Positions 11,801 to 25,700 of a stretch of 64,000 bases of DNA are shown in pieces; position 1 is the stretch's first letter, and every line of letters starts with the position of its first letter. This DNA is from Brugia malayi (taxonomy: Eukaryota; Nematoda; Chromadorea; Rhabditida; Onchocercidae), in assembly GCF_000002995.4 (NCBI RefSeq), contig NW_025062285.1:186001-250000 (forward strand), written 5' to 3'. Below the pieces are notes generated by a model. The model was not told the origin of the DNA. It did not search any database and saw only the letters and a list, made by a program, of their open reading frames with translations. The position numbers were made by a program, and so were the translations under genes.

Positions 11801-14800
11801 TTATGGATATATAGTATATGTCTAGATATAGTGTAGATATATAGTGTATATCTAGATCATACAAGCATCATATTAGTAATTTTTTTTTATTACTCGGCAA
11901 TGTGTTACTAATTTAGGGCTTTGAAGATAGCGATATATATGTTTGTGAATGTCGTTATATGGGTCGACAGCTGCATTTTAAGAAATTGAAAGTAATATAT
12001 TACTTTATAATATACTGTTTATGTATATTGATTTGTTGATTTTTTTTTTTAATGCATTGTATGTATAGCATAGATTCATTTCTTCATATTGAATATATAC
12101 TGATTTTTTTTTTTTTTTTAATTCCATCATCATAATTAAAAACAGGTAACATATTTTTATATGTCATTTGTTTCAGCATTGGCCATACCGTCCGGAAGAC
12201 GAGAAAGTGGAATATGTGAAACGCGAGAAACCTTTAACAGTGTTGAAACGCGTCACATCAGTGTTTGCAAGCAGAAAAACATTTCAAACTCATCCGGGCG
12301 CGTTGATTGGCGTAAACGACGACGTAATTTTTCAAATTTCACATAACTATAAACAAATTCCTTGTCTATACCAGATGTAATTTTGTTGTGTCATTGTAAG
12401 AGTGAAGGTATTTACAAAATAGCTTTGAAATAAAGCATTACGTCTTCTGGAAATCGGAATTTTTATGTTTAGATGGTTCTGTTGGTCAGTTATCCCGCGA
12501 TTGTCCCATATATTATTTTATGATCAACGAAAATGTGTATCACCTTATAAATTTCCGTCTTCTTTAGGAATCCGTTGATTCAACTTCATCTTTGGAAGAC
12601 GATCGTTTGAAAAAATTACCAGCAGTATTGGAAAAGCAAAGAGTGGAAGTTATATGTAGTGGTAAGAATTTTTGATAGTTTGTGGTTTTTATTAAGTTAG
12701 TGTTTTGAAATATAGTAGAAGTATGAATTCCAAGTCAAAGAATTAATGATAAAAAAAAACTATAACAGAAAAAACAGGTAGCTTAAAATTGTCATATATA
12801 TCCGAAAATGTTTTATGCTTCGAGAATCTGACGGGCTTAGTTACATTTCTGAAAATATGAAATCTAAGAAGGGGTCAAAAGCTTCTGTACATAGTTTCAT
12901 GTATGGAATTTTGTAAGGAAGCAATATATATACAGATTTGTCTTTAATATGAGGATAAACTCATACCAAAAAAAGAATTCCTAGTTTTTCCATTTATTAT
13001 TCTATGATGTTGCTTCATTTCACACCACCCTTCATCACCAAACTAGTTTTTTGTTTTACAGTTTCAATTTTTTTTGGAATTGAATTCCGTAGGTAATTTA
13101 ATCTTCATTAATGCAATGAATGAGACGGAAATACATGTTTGGATAGTGGAACTTTGTAATTTAAGACATATGTCGGAAATTGCTTGCTTCCTATTAATGG
13201 TCCTGCAGGAAATATCCTCATTCTGCTCATCTTTTGTTCGTCTTTTGAGCTTGACAGAGCATAATAATTTTCGGTAAGGAAGTGATTTTATTCTTCTTAC
13301 TATTGCATCTTTTTCACGTCTGATTTCAGACGCGCCAGAAGGTATCAATAAATCGATGGTCTTTTATGAACAAATGCAGTATAACGATCGTTGGTATCAG
13401 CTAGGAGATTTCGTTTACGTATATAATCCACTGAAAAATCGAAATGCAATATTACGAGTTGATAAACTGTGGAGAACAGTTGAGTAAGTGATTATTTTCT
13501 ATCGTTAAATTGAATATAACTTGTTTGATTGCTAAAGAGTTTTTTGGTTTTCAGATTTATTTTTGTCATATATAAATTTTTTTAGGGGTGATGGGTTTTT
13601 CTCTGGGCCGTATTTCGCACGTCCTCGTGAAATTAAGCACGAACCAGCACGGATGTTTTATAAGCAAGAAGTTTTTGCCGTTGATCAGCCGGATATTACT
13701 ATCCCATTGGAAAATGTTCAAGGATTTTGCACAGTCATGACAGTCAAAGAATACACCAAAGGTTGCAGTGCATTTAAATCCTTAATTGAATGAGTGGATA
13801 AATACATGTCACATTCGTATTAGATATTAATTATTTACTATTCAGCGAACTGGGGTTTTCGAAATAGTTAGAACAGTTAGTCAAATTTCAGTTAGTAAAA
13901 TTTTTAATTCTAACTCTAAAATCAAGCGGAGACAAACTTAAATTCTCGAAAAATGGAGGGATCTTCCGTCCTCTCTAGTTCCCACTTAAAATCATTTCAT
14001 ATATCTCACGTATTTTTTAGGGCGACCAACTGAAATTGATGAATCTGATATATACGTTGTGGAAAGCAAAGTACGAGGTTACGAAGATGGTGGGAAACGG
14101 TGCAGTTTAACAGGTTATAAACCGTCGCATTATATGTCGAGAAATGTTTCGCAAAACGATGCAAATGACTGTACGGTATTACCAATAAATGAGCAAAAGA
14201 CAAAAGATGATGTGGACCAATTATTATCGAGCGAAGTAACGAAGACAGAAGATTTCCACTCGAATGTTCCATCTACTTCAAAAGGTATTGTCGAACAGGC
14301 TGGTACAGTGACGAAACTAGGAACTATATCGACATCGTTTTCGAGTATCTCGGTAGATGATGATAGCAGTAGTGGGTCGAATCAAGTTGCAGGCACCATA
14401 CGTAACTTACCTACTATCGATCAAGAGGAACCAATGAATGATGCGTATGCCAAGAAGCTGAAACACTCCCTGAAGGTAGATTATTCAATTTTACATATGA
14501 ATTCTCGCGTTCTTCGCATGTTTATTTATTCTTCAACATTCTTTCGGTTTTTTCCTGAAATAGTTGAATGAAGACGGAATGTATAAACAAATTTCTTGAA
14601 CGGTGAGTTCCGTTTTACGCGTTATTCATGCATGTATGATATATCCGGATGGTTTTGGGAGCAATTACGGCAAGAATTAGTTTACATAACAAACCTTCCC
14701 GATTTCCCAGTATAATTTCGGCGTTATTTCAAGTTAATGGCAGCATTCGTTTCTGAAAGTTCTGGTAAATTGGCATCCTGTACCATGCCTTCATTTCGTT

Positions 14801-17800
14801 CATCTTTTCTACAGGTATACTACTGTATATCCTCTGCAAGTATAGCTTCATTGAGATCTTTTTGTCAGTGTACTGCATAGGTAATTCTACAGGAAGTGGC
14901 ACAGCAAGATTATACAGGTTGCCTTGATAAGAAGCAAGCCACACCACTCCCAGGATTCCGTAAAGATTGGCAACTGTTTGAATTGTTTTGTTCGAGTAGG
15001 GGCGCGTGCTCATTGCGGATAATTCAGCGGAAATTGAAAATGGGAGAAATTTTAAACGAAGAGTATGTGTGTGTACACATGTGTCTCTTTGTGTGATGTG
15101 GGAAAATGGTGAAAGGGGGAGAAGGGTTAATGAATGTTGGGCAAATTAGTACCCCTGACTATGCACCTATATACCCACTATTGGCCGAATCGATATTGTT
15201 CTTGGAGTAGAGCACTTGGAGATGGTGATAAAGTTGCGTGTGGTACTTACAGGAAGACCTGAGACGTTTGATATGAATTAAATTATCATCAATGTTATCA
15301 GCACTTGGTGCTAAAATCATAGATGAAGTGAAAGGCATCGAAATCTTAGAACACAACACGGCAAATTTTCGAAACATTTCTGTTAGGTGTGTGAGGAGGA
15401 GGGAAGGAGTGAATGTTGTTGACGATCGTGTGATCGACAAGTGAAGAAATTTTGTCATATGGAGAGAGAGAGAGGTAGGAAGGGATGTGACTGACGAGAC
15501 ATAATGTAAGTGAAGAAGTAGATGAGTAAGGAATCAAAATTAATTTCCCTCTGTCAGGAAAGATCTCTGTGGGTCTCTCTCCTTCACAGAGAGCAGAAAG
15601 GCACAGGATACGTTGTTAACAATGCAACAACTATCGATGTCCCGGCACATCGCACCGCATCGCACCGCATACACACACACACACACATATATGCAAGAGG
15701 CCTTCCTTGTGGTGTTGGGAATGTGTTGTGTTCATAGCATTTGTGTATTGCCCTGAGGACGAGCCTATCCTTTGTTTGGTGGGAAGTACTCAGGCTTGTG
15801 TGTCTGTGTATGGGAACACACAGACACACACACACACACACCGCATGGGTGTTGTTGATGGTAACGCATAGCCGAACCGACCGATGATGTGCGACCAAAG
15901 GTGTTGGCCGTTTAAGATAACTTGTTAGGTGCATATCTAAGAGACCACTGCTACCATTGCTACCATGCTGTTACCATCGCTACCGCCACAACCGCCACCA
16001 CCACTGCCTACTACCATCAGCTGAAGCGATATCTGGATGAACTGCAGCAGAGTCACCTTCATCTCCAAGCTTACCCGTTCCCTTCCCCCCCGCCACACTC
16101 TTTACCATCCCCCCTGTCTTCCTCCCGCTACTGCAACTATCACTGACAAGAGTAGAAGGAGCAGCAACCTTTTCTATGTGACACGGCGGCACTTTATAAT
16201 CAGCCAGCTGGGTAGTAAGCAGTGGCAACAACAACAACAATAATAGTAATAGCAGCATTGGTAACTCTCTCAGCTGATCACCAGCCTTCGGCACTATGAC
16301 TTGTAACATGCAACCGGTGGTACCTAACATCATCGTTATTTTTGTGATCATAGTCGTCATCGTCTCTGTCGCCGGTTCAACTAAATACGGTGGCTGATGT
16401 AACTATAGCTATCTTGTGCCACATTTTACTATAAGTTCTCTGTGCGCATATATATGTTTTTTGTGTATGTCTATTGTTGTCCTTTCTTTTTGTGACATTG
16501 GCACTGTTGTTTACGTATGGGATAGAACACCTTTGGTTTCTTTTTTTGTTTTGTTTTGTTCTGATTATGCTTAATATAGCAGCAAAAGTACTAGTAGTTG
16601 TAGGAGTACTGACCTCAATACACTTAAAATGGAAGATATAATAATATTGTGTATTAATGTGTTTAGTTTGGTATGGATGTATCAGTAATCGTAAAATATG
16701 TATATGTCATCTCGTGCTGTTGTGCATTACAAAATTACTGCCGGAAATACAACTGTGGGTGGGATGAAGTGTTTGATAATGGTAGTATGATACATAATAA
16801 AGTGTATCGTAGTTGATGAAGCGTAGTGCACATATGATGATAGCAAGGTTTATTGGTTATAAGTAATAATTAACCGATGAGATTACATGTCACACAGTGC
16901 TTGAGGGTAGTCTGTAATGGGTTGTGATAGTTAAGAGAATGTGAGAAGTTTGAATGAAATATACCATCGATTGAATATATATATATATATATATATGATG
17001 ATTCACTGGGACTAAGCTAAAGGGCAAGTTCATGCCTTTTTTCTTATCTTATCTTTGATATTATTGAATCTCTTAGAGACTTTCGTTCTCACGTCGTCAT
17101 AAATTCACTCATCTTGGCTAGATGACGATTAGTTTGGATTTAATATCATTAAGTAGGGATATGTTCTCATGCGTTTTAGAGTATATATTGTTTTAAGAAT
17201 GAGGAGTTTTGATGCAAAGTCTTTTCAGACTTACAACTTATCATCGGAAGTCCTGGAACCGGAAATTTATTATTTCAAAACTCCAATCACTATGGAAAAG
17301 GTTTGTTGGTTTTTAAGGATTCACTTTGTTTAAATTGGAGGAAAAAATACTTCCTTTGGAAGAAATTTTATTTGCATATCATTCATCGTAGATTGTTGTA
17401 TCATTTCCCTATCATAAAGTTTCGTTTTAAGTAAGTTTTGGAAATTGTTTACTTGCACAAATTTAATTTATATCAATTTATATTGTTTTTAGGAAAATGT
17501 AATATTCATATCATGCATTTCTGTTTCTTTAGATAAACGGTTCTAGATAAAAGTGGTATGAACAAAGTAAGAAATATGTAAAACTGATATAAATAAAGTA
17601 AGGGAGAGTATTGTATCAGCGATTGTGTTGAGTAAAAGTGAATGTTGGTATTAACTCTGAAATTTGTAACCAGAGATTTTTCAACGGTTTTCATTAGTAA
17701 ATATTATAAATATTATTTAAAAGTACGAAGTACCCACGTCATAAAATTCCCTCATCTTGTAAATTGAGTTTATGACAAGACACTGATGATAGATGTAATA

Positions 17801-20800
17801 GCATCATTTATCGTCAGTCAGTGCAGCACTTTGTTTAGTTTATTAAATTTTCTTTTGTAAGCTATTATAAAATTTCAACCTTGTCTCTGTCCCATCATCA
17901 TTTGTTACTGCAGTGATTATACCAAGACAACAAATAGATAGTAATCAGTGGTCATCGGACCTCATTAGTAACAGACGATTCGTCTTCAAATTTCTCGTAC
18001 TAGCAATCTCTCACTTTTCTCAGTCTGTTGTCTTTCTTTCCTTATCATCCTGCCCATTCTAACATTAGCACTATTCGTGTCTGCTACCTCTCTACGAGTA
18101 ATTAGTTTCTTCCACCTTTCAACAAATATAATAAGCAAAGTGCTGCCGTGTGAATATGAGCTAGTGGTAAAGGAAAAAAAGTTTTCTTTTAAATGCATTG
18201 AAAAATTCCTACTCTAATTAATTCTTTTAAACTAATAGTTTTTTCGTAATTTAACCTTAAGATCTACTTTCATTTAAAGTGTGAAATTGCTGTGGAAATG
18301 TGTTACGAGAGAGAGATAAGAACAAAATTTATTTCTATAAGGTTACAACTGAGTTTTTCTATAATAAGGGCGAGATGATTAATTGACTGGAATATTATAA
18401 TTTTTTTTTCTGGTCCGGTTGATGAATATAATCTGAGAGCTGAGAAAGTGAAAAGCAGAGTAGAAAAGTATCACAGCTGTAGTTAACGATTAAAACCATG
18501 AGAGATATATGAGAAGGAAAAAGTAATTGCTTGATTTCTCGGAAATTTCAGTGCTGTAATGTCGGTTTAATAATAGTTATGAAATCATATATGAATGAGT
18601 TGTGTCGGTATATAATCATATAAATGAGATTAATGGGATAGTGACCATTCAGTTTAATAGAATTGCAAGCTTTTATTCGAGCTCAAGGGAATTTTTTTAT
18701 CATTTGAAGCTCTTCTTAGATGAACATAAGCACTACAGAGGTTTAATAGATAAAAGATAGATATGTTGATTTATTATTCAAAGGGAAAAACGATTTAAGA
18801 TTCCTTATATAAATTTAAACCATCGGTTAGTGGTTTACTTATGATCTAAAAAAGAAAATGGAAATCCACGGTATTATTATAAACCATTTAAATAACATTT
18901 ATATTTAAAAAAAAGATTTGAATTTATGTATTTTAGTTTCTGTTTTCGTTTTATAGGAGATGTCACCTTTATTAATGCATGCTGCAAATTCTTCGGTGCC
19001 AATGGAGCCGTTGGATGATATGGATGAAACAGCTTCGGAATCAAATGACGGCACAGAACATACATCTGCAACTACTGCTACTCCTGGGAAGGTATTTAAA
19101 TATAATTCCTTTACGAGTTTGATATTTTCCATGGGTCTAGTAGTTCGAATTTTTCTCAACAATGAGTAAATTAGACTCTTTTTTCTAGAAAGAGTGACGT
19201 TAGCTGACAAGACGATAATTTCAGGAATTGGTGACGTGGTTAGCAGCACAGCCAAAACTTAATGCGCGATCCAAAAGTGGTTATATCTTGTTTTCGGCTG
19301 AAGTCCGAAAAAAGGTGATGCAAGAAAATCCGGATGCTGGTTTTGGTGAAGTTAGCAAAATTGTAGGCATTGAGGTAGTAATGTACTTTCATTACCGACT
19401 ATAATTCACATAAATCGAAGGAAATTTGTGATTTAGTGATGTTTATTTCTTTTATTTATAGTGGAAGAAACTGTCAGAAGAACAGAAAAAACAGTATGAA
19501 ATCAGAGCAGAATATATTGCAAATGAAAGGGCGAAGCAAGAAGCCCGTGAGCCTCCTCATATGCGAATTTTGGTGAGTATTTTCTAATTACACAAGAAGT
19601 GACGTGTTGTGCATATTGATATTTCTTCTAGTCTAGTGTTACATTAATCTTTCCGGATGAAATAAGCTAAGCTTTTTTCAAACTCGTAGGAAAAGTGTGT
19701 GCTGTGTTGTTGGAGCATGAAGTCTTATTTTAATAGGAGTGCATGAACACTAAGTTTAAGCCTGGGCAAATTCGAGTATATATGTGCAAGTGGCAGACGT
19801 GTGACTTCCAGTATGATAATCCAGAAGAATTATATGACCACGTAAAAACAATCCATACTTCCCAGATTGGTAAGTAGTTTACCATCGGATATTTTGCAAT
19901 AATGAAAGATGGAATAAAAGTTTTCCTATAAAAGAAGCACTTATAAGAATAGAAAAGCTGTAGGTAGAAAAAAAAGAGACGATAGCTTCAGTTTTACGAT
20001 TATGGGTTGTTGGTAGGTTATAAAATTTTTTTCGTTCATTCTGTATCTTTGATCGTTTTATAATTTTCTTTTTGTTTGTTTGTTTGCAGTTGTTGATGGT
20101 GAAAATCAATTTGTATGTCTATGGACATCATGTTTAAAATACAGGAAAGATGGAAAGTAAGTGATTTCCTTTAATCATTATGTTTTATGTTGTAATCTAG
20201 TTATTGACATTGTGATATTATGCTATCTCTTTCAGACCATTCCCTTCTCTTCCACGTCTTCATCGACATATTAAGGAGAAGCATTTGGCAACATCAGCGA
20301 AATCAATATATCCAAACCAGAGGAGCAAGTAATCCAATCCTGTAGTTATAAGTGATTTTTATCTTGATTTTGAAAAAAATGAAAAATCCTAAGTAATTTA
20401 TAGGAATTATATACCGACTTATGTGCCTGGTTCGTCTGCCTCATCAGTTACTCCTGGAACGACAACATTCGTAGCCGTTCAGCAACCAGCAAACGGATCA
20501 CAACAAGTTCATCAAACTTATACAATTCAACAAGCGCCATTAACCTATGTTACTCAGGTGAGAATTAAGAATTGTTTATTTTTTTTGCTATTTATAAATG
20601 TGATTTTTTGGTTGCTAGATTAAGTAATGGGTTTTTCTGTTTCTTATTCGGATAGTTTATTGTAGATGTTTATTACCACCAATTGATACAGCAACACACA
20701 AAACTCGCTATAGTAAAACTGCTATTGATCATTTATGAGTCTTGTCACCATTATCTTTATTAATAAGCATATTAAACTGTCATCAGTGTTTGTATTCTGA

Positions 20801-22754
20801 ACTCGTTTAGTGTTATTTGTTTTTAGGCAGTAGTTTCAACTCATCAAATTGTTGCAAATGGATATGTGAATGGTACAGCAGTAGCTGTAGCACCAACGGC
20901 TTATTTGGCAGCTACACCAACCGTTGTTCATACTAGTTCCCCACATGGTTATCATCCATATCAACAAGTACGGCAGGTAAATTTTTGTAGTCTTTTTTTC
21001 GTATTTAAATGAAATTCAAACTTTGCGGTTAGGCTTACTGTTGGCACTGCATTTAGCAATGAATAAATTTCATTACTCTTCAGAATATCTTAGGTCGTAT
21101 TAATTTCTTTTGAATAATTTGAGATAATAACATTTGACAAATATGGTATCTCCCTTGTTTTTCTGTTTACAAATGTTTCTTCCATGTTTTCTCTGTCTTT
21201 TAATGCAGAAACTCTTAGTTCCAATTAGCGGTGATGTGAATGAGGATGTTTAATTTCTAGGATGTTTAATTTCTTTTACTTCTGATACAAATTTTTCCAT
21301 TATTAGCAGTTTCTCTGGTATAAACTTCGTGATGAGAAATTCTTTGCTGTTAGTGTTAGTAACCGCATTTGAAATTTTACTTCTTCATCCGTATTCTCTT
21401 GTGCCATACGGCACTATCCAAGGCTTCGTAATAATCTTCGTAAAAAAAATAACTTTTATTGTCCGCTTTGAAGGATAAAACGTTTTATCTCTTCGAAAGA
21501 GTACTCACTTATGATACCGCAATCAAAAATGATAAATGCAGTCAGGTGTTCTCTTTCATGATTAGTGAGAAGGCTGTAGTACTTTGCTCGCACTTTTCGT
21601 ATTGCTTCCCCGCTTGTCGGCCTTTCTAACTCTAGTACGCCATCTTAATGGTTGCATCAGCAAAAACAGAACAGTAAAAGTGATATTTCTATATGTCCTT
21701 CATTTTATCACTCTTCTTTTTGTATTGATTAAACTTCAGTCTTAATATATGAAGGCACAAAATTCCTTTTCCTCTATCAATCATACATACAATCCCTACG
21801 ATTTGTCCGTTATTTTTGATAGTCGTAAAAGGTCGGCATACAAGTTAAATTGGAGTTGCTAAAAAGATTGCACTCATAACAATACCGTAATATTTTCAAT
21901 TTTTCCGTCATTGAAGGTTTATTTTCAAAAATACTCCTTGTATTGTCTTTAATATACAGTAATGTAGATGAACATTGCCATTAGGTGACAACGTCATCGA
22001 CTGCCCAACCAATTGCTGTGGCAGCACAGAACTACACAGCAGTACCACTGCAAACAGTGAGCTATACGGCTCCATCTACCTCACAACAGCCATCTCCTGT
22101 TATAACCGATCCAGGTCGAACTATTGTTCAAGCTCCGAAACCAGCACAACCTATATTTGTTGCTCCGCCGAATACCGTACAAATCAAGAGAGTTATGCAT
22201 TCCGAAGTTTACCTAAAGTACATTTTGGCCTTTTTGCTTTTCATATCTGTCAATGTTTCAAACTCGCGTGCTCAAAGCATCATATAAAGTTGTCGTTTGG
22301 TGTTTTCCCTTAGTTACTACGAGTCATTATTTCAGTTGTTTAGTTTTTTGACTGTTGGGATGGCTTGTAAATTGGTGAATAAATTATGAAATTACAAAAG
22401 TGTATTATTATAGTGTTGTGTTTCAGATACATAGAATCTTTATCAAGCAGCCAGCAGAAAACTGTAAGTAAATATAGCAGGAGTTTATTAGCTAACCAAA
22501 GGAATACAACGCCGTCACAGAAGATTTCGACAACGCAATGGCTGAAAGTAAGCTTTTATTGTTTTTCGATACTTGTAAATAAAGCTTTCTAATGAATATC
22601 TTTTGCTAAACTGATACTACCGGTATTTCAGGAAGCTAAAGACAATGGTGTCAGGGATGAAGAAGTGGTGAAAGCATTATGGCGGCTTCGGGATGCTTTA
22701 TTAGAAAGTACGGTGAATATAGCACGAGAAATGGATTGTGCTGGTCCACTATAA
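2837..22754 (+). CDS. pbrm-1: Polybromo (BAF180/PBRM1), PBAF chromatin-remodelling subunit, 39 exons, about 1,986 aa
   Basis: Subunit of the SWI/SNF-type PBAF complex in the nucleus; reads acetylated histones. Exons: 2837-2941, 3519-3616, 3691-3838, 4058-4161, 4400-4541, 4731-4898, 5222-5304, 5405-5620, 5872-6094, 6276-6557, 6764-6892, 7333-7517, 7673-7774, 7953-8244, 8361-8528, 8836-8970, 9205-9327, 9776-9862, 10283-10486, 11076-11297, 11444-11545, 11917-11991, 12177-12323 (or 12311), 12568-12661, 13330-13483, 13586-13761, 14021-14475, 17229-17300, 18957-19091, 19225-19374, 19462-19572, 19737-19869, 20090-20156, 20236-20328, 20404-20557, 20827-20976, 21985-22217, 22427-22547, 22632-22754. 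All phases agree. Domains: six bromodomains (about residues 35-990; BD2-5 keep the YN/FN Asn, BD1 has YY, BD6 is degenerate), BAH1 about 1000-1140, BAH2 about 1200-1340, HMG box about 1545-1625, two C2H2-type fingers about 1635-1715, a Gln/Thr/Ala-rich linker, and the conserved PBRM1 tail (HSEVYLKYIESLS ... ALWRLRD). Start chosen 13 bases behind a trans-splice-like acceptor. Family assignment is certain; the exon 1 and exon 23 boundaries are the least sure. Confidence 0.95.
6893..7332 (+). other. pbrm-1: GC-AG intron in pbrm-1
   Basis: Bromodomain 4 must be cut between KIETDQ (ending CAG at 6892) and YTSISDFM (starting 7333 after tttgtttcag). The bases after 6892 are gcagga. No GT occurs until about 6927, well past where the homology ends. 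A GC-AG intron is the only splice that keeps frame and homology. Confidence 0.8.
14893..15066 (+). other. pbrm-1: Candidate in-frame cassette exon within pbrm-1 intron 27
   Basis: A 174-base (58-codon) open stretch starts after a reasonable acceptor (gtaattctacag) and can end at a weak donor (TAT|gtgtgt). Both ends are phase 0, exactly matching the flanking exons, which are also phase 0. It reads EVAQQDYTGCLDKKQATP and onward. Human PBRM1 aligns best without it, so it would be alternative or nematode-specific. It could equally be a chance ORF. Confidence 0.3.
16975..16996. repeat. AT dinucleotide repeat
   Basis: Eleven AT units inside the longest pbrm-1 intron. Confidence 0.85.
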
Positions 22755-25700
22755 GTTATTGTTTCTTTTTTTAACAAGATAATATGTTAAAATCATGGTA
22801 ATTTACCCTTGATTTTCATTGTTACTTATGGTTCATCTTCGTTGGATATGTATATTTACATTTGTGTATGTCATGATGCTTTAAAATAATTGCATTACTT
22901 TATGGGTTGTTCTACTGTTTGGAGAATCTCATAGTGTGATGCTATCTTTATCACTGATGCATAACTGCGTCTGAGGATAGCCGTAATGGTGTGTTTATTA
23001 TCCCGGGTTGCTCTGCCTTCAATTTTCAGGTCTATGTGTCATCCATTAGTTCATGAACTGCTAGTAAGGTTGGAGATTCGTAATGTCTTGCTTATTATTG
23101 TTCTGAATGGTTTTTATTAAATCACCTCGATTATGGACTCCAATTTTATTTTTCATCCCCGAACCCGGTTTTGGTTCGAGCTTCTTTTTTCTTTTTTGAT
23201 TTGACTGTATTTTGGTAACGCAGCAAATGTATGTTTTCAGAGGCGTCTTGCATTTGAAGAAACTCTTTGGAGCTTCTTGATTTGGGTTGATTCTTTTCTT
23301 GAATGTAGATGTGTGATATTTATTTATTATGAAGTAACCAGGTAGGCAGTGAATTTGGTGCTATTTGGACAAACTTTTTTCATGCATTCTGAGAGATTTT
23401 ACAAAGAAAATGTGTGCAATATTCTGTCGGTACTTATATTAGCTGAAATTTAAAATGAAAACAAAAAAGTCAACTTTATTGCTGTTTCTTTAATTTTGTA
23501 TAGTGAATCATCTTTGGGAATAAAACTATGCCGACAGTTAACTAGCATTCTTGTGATAAGTAATTTTTTCAAGTTCCATTGCATGGCTTTCCCGTTGTTT
23601 CATCAAGTTTGATTTGTCTATCTTTTTTGTTTTTTGTGCATGGTCTCATTACTATTGTTCTTGTCTGTTTTTCTGAAAAAAAAAAGTAAACAATTTTCTT
23701 TATCGTTATTTATAGACAGATCATCATAAAGAGCAGGTGAGCAATACAACATATCTTTCCTTCTTGTGCTGCAAAGGTTACTAATCATTAATTTTTCAAT
23801 TGTCTGAAGGATGCGTGATTTTATATTTTCAGTCAGCGAATATCAAAATGAATTTATTTTATTGCTCACTATCTACTAATTGATTTTTTTCTTTTTCTTG
23901 TGTACGTATAATTAATATACCAAGTAAAAGATGTCCGAAAAAAGACGTTTGAAGAAGCTAACAGCATTGTCGACTTTCACAGTAAATTCAGGTTAGCGTA
24001 ACTAACACGTGAAGTTATAACACTTTTAGCTCATTGTTGAAGCATTGGTATGTCCCATAATTTTTGTATGCACGTCATCTTTTTATTAAAACGGAGCAAT
24101 TAATAATATTAAGGAGTGGAATTATAGGTCGTTTGTTTCATTTCACTCTTTTAATACTGAATTATTGTGAATTATTTGCACTCGTATTGTTACCATATAA
24201 AATTATCAATTTTAGTATCTTTTCTACAATTGTGAAATCTAGTATTTGTCTAAAAGATAAACTCTGAGAATTGAAAACAAATTTATGTGCTTGAAAGCTC
24301 TTTGATCGTAACTCTGTTTTTAGCAAGGAAGAGAATCCGAACATAAAGAAATATATAGAAAACATATTTTACAAATTATTTTTTTTTTTTTATTCGAGAA
24401 AAATTTAAATTGAAATGTAATTCGAGAATACTGGTAATGGTTGCTCTCTTTCACAATTATTACACATAAAAATAGTATTAATTTAATTAACTAAAATTTC
24501 ACATATTTTGCTTTATGTGTATTCTATTTTTTATATTGCCAAGTACTTATTGCAAAGTTTTGTTTAGTTGTAGTTTCTGTTTCCTCAACAATTTTTAATT
24601 GGTAATAAGCAAATTTTACAACAATGATCGTGTAAAAAATTAAAAAAAACGGAGTGGAATATTGGAGTGCTTCATTTTTCTTACTTTTATTTCCTTCAAT
24701 GATTGTTTTGTTGGATTATTTTAGCAATCTGAAAGCATAAAATTCAAATTTTATAATTGAAATAATTTTAAGATGCATAATATAAATTTTTCAATTTCTT
24801 TTTTTTTAATATAATTCTTTAAGAGATCTAAGAGAAAAATATTTCACAATGATTGTTATAAGGAAAAAAAATGAGTGCCTTGGTCAGGTAAATGATATCA
24901 TTTTATTGATAAAATGCTGATTATTTTGCAATTCTTTTATTTAAAAAATTACAAAAATAGATGATTTACAAATAATAAGAAAGTTCTGAAAACAATACAT
25001 ATATATATATATATTTCAATAATTTTATTACTAAATTTAAATTTTAGTTCTTGTCAGTATGATAGTTATTTAATATGGTCGCAAGGTAAGGTTTAATGCT
25101 AAAATATTTATTGTCTGGATGCATTTATTTGCTAGTTTATTTTATTTATTTATATTTATAAGAGAAGGCATGTATTCACGATTAATTCAGCAATAATAAA
25201 GAGAATAAGAAAAAGTTTTAAAAAAATAAGAAAAAGCATTTAGAAGTTTTGTCGATATTTTCTGTGCTATACAGATTACTTAGAAATTTTTCAAAAGTTT
25301 TTTCTTTGCAATTCCAATTAATATTAGCGGAAGTATTCTTCCTAAATTGGGTAAAGTTAAAAGATTAAATAGATCCGGCAATCCCGGTTATTTCTGAATT
25401 GCCTTCTTTAATCACGTCATATGCTCTTTTATAATTTGGCTATATCTTTCCTGCGTTTCTTTTTCTTTCTTCTAAACAAAACTTTTTCTCTCTCGAAGTC
25501 TATTTTTTGATATATTTTTTCAAATTCATTTTTTAAAAAACATTTCATTTTTGATTTGGATAAATTTCACCTTTTTTTCGTAATTTGCGTAAATGAGAGA
25601 CATCAATTGCACTTAAATTGTATATTAAAAGTTAATATGACTGAAAAAAAAAAAAAACAATGTGAATGTTTACTGAATTTGAAAGAGTTACTAAATGCTA

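Larger units (their letters stand above)
14476..17228 (+). other. pbrm-1: Longest pbrm-1 intron (2.75 kb), GC-richer and repeat-bearing
   Basis: Exon 27 (KKLKHSLK) joins exon 28 (TYNLSSEVL...IYYF) directly when compared with human PBRM1, so this whole stretch is intron in the main transcript. It holds a possible cassette exon (14893-15066), duplicated cgcaccgcat units at 15651-15670, CA tracts at 15671-15687 and 15824-15841, imprecise CCA/TACCAT trinucleotide runs at about 15950-16015, a CAA-type run at 16226-16240, and (AT)n at 16975-16996. A minus-strand ORF at 15980-16360 owes a ten-Leu run to the CAA-type repeat and is not accepted as a gene. Confidence 0.7.

Noticed and set aside
15980..16360. 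126-codon minus-strand ORF with a ten-Leu run, resembling a signal anchor
   Set aside because: The Leu run is encoded by a trinucleotide repeat and the whole lies in a pbrm-1 intron; the opposite strand is equally open.
23931..23998. Short ORF MSEKRRLKKL in the pbrm-1 3' region
   Set aside because: Only 22 codons, no credible partner exon, and beyond the likely poly(A) signal.
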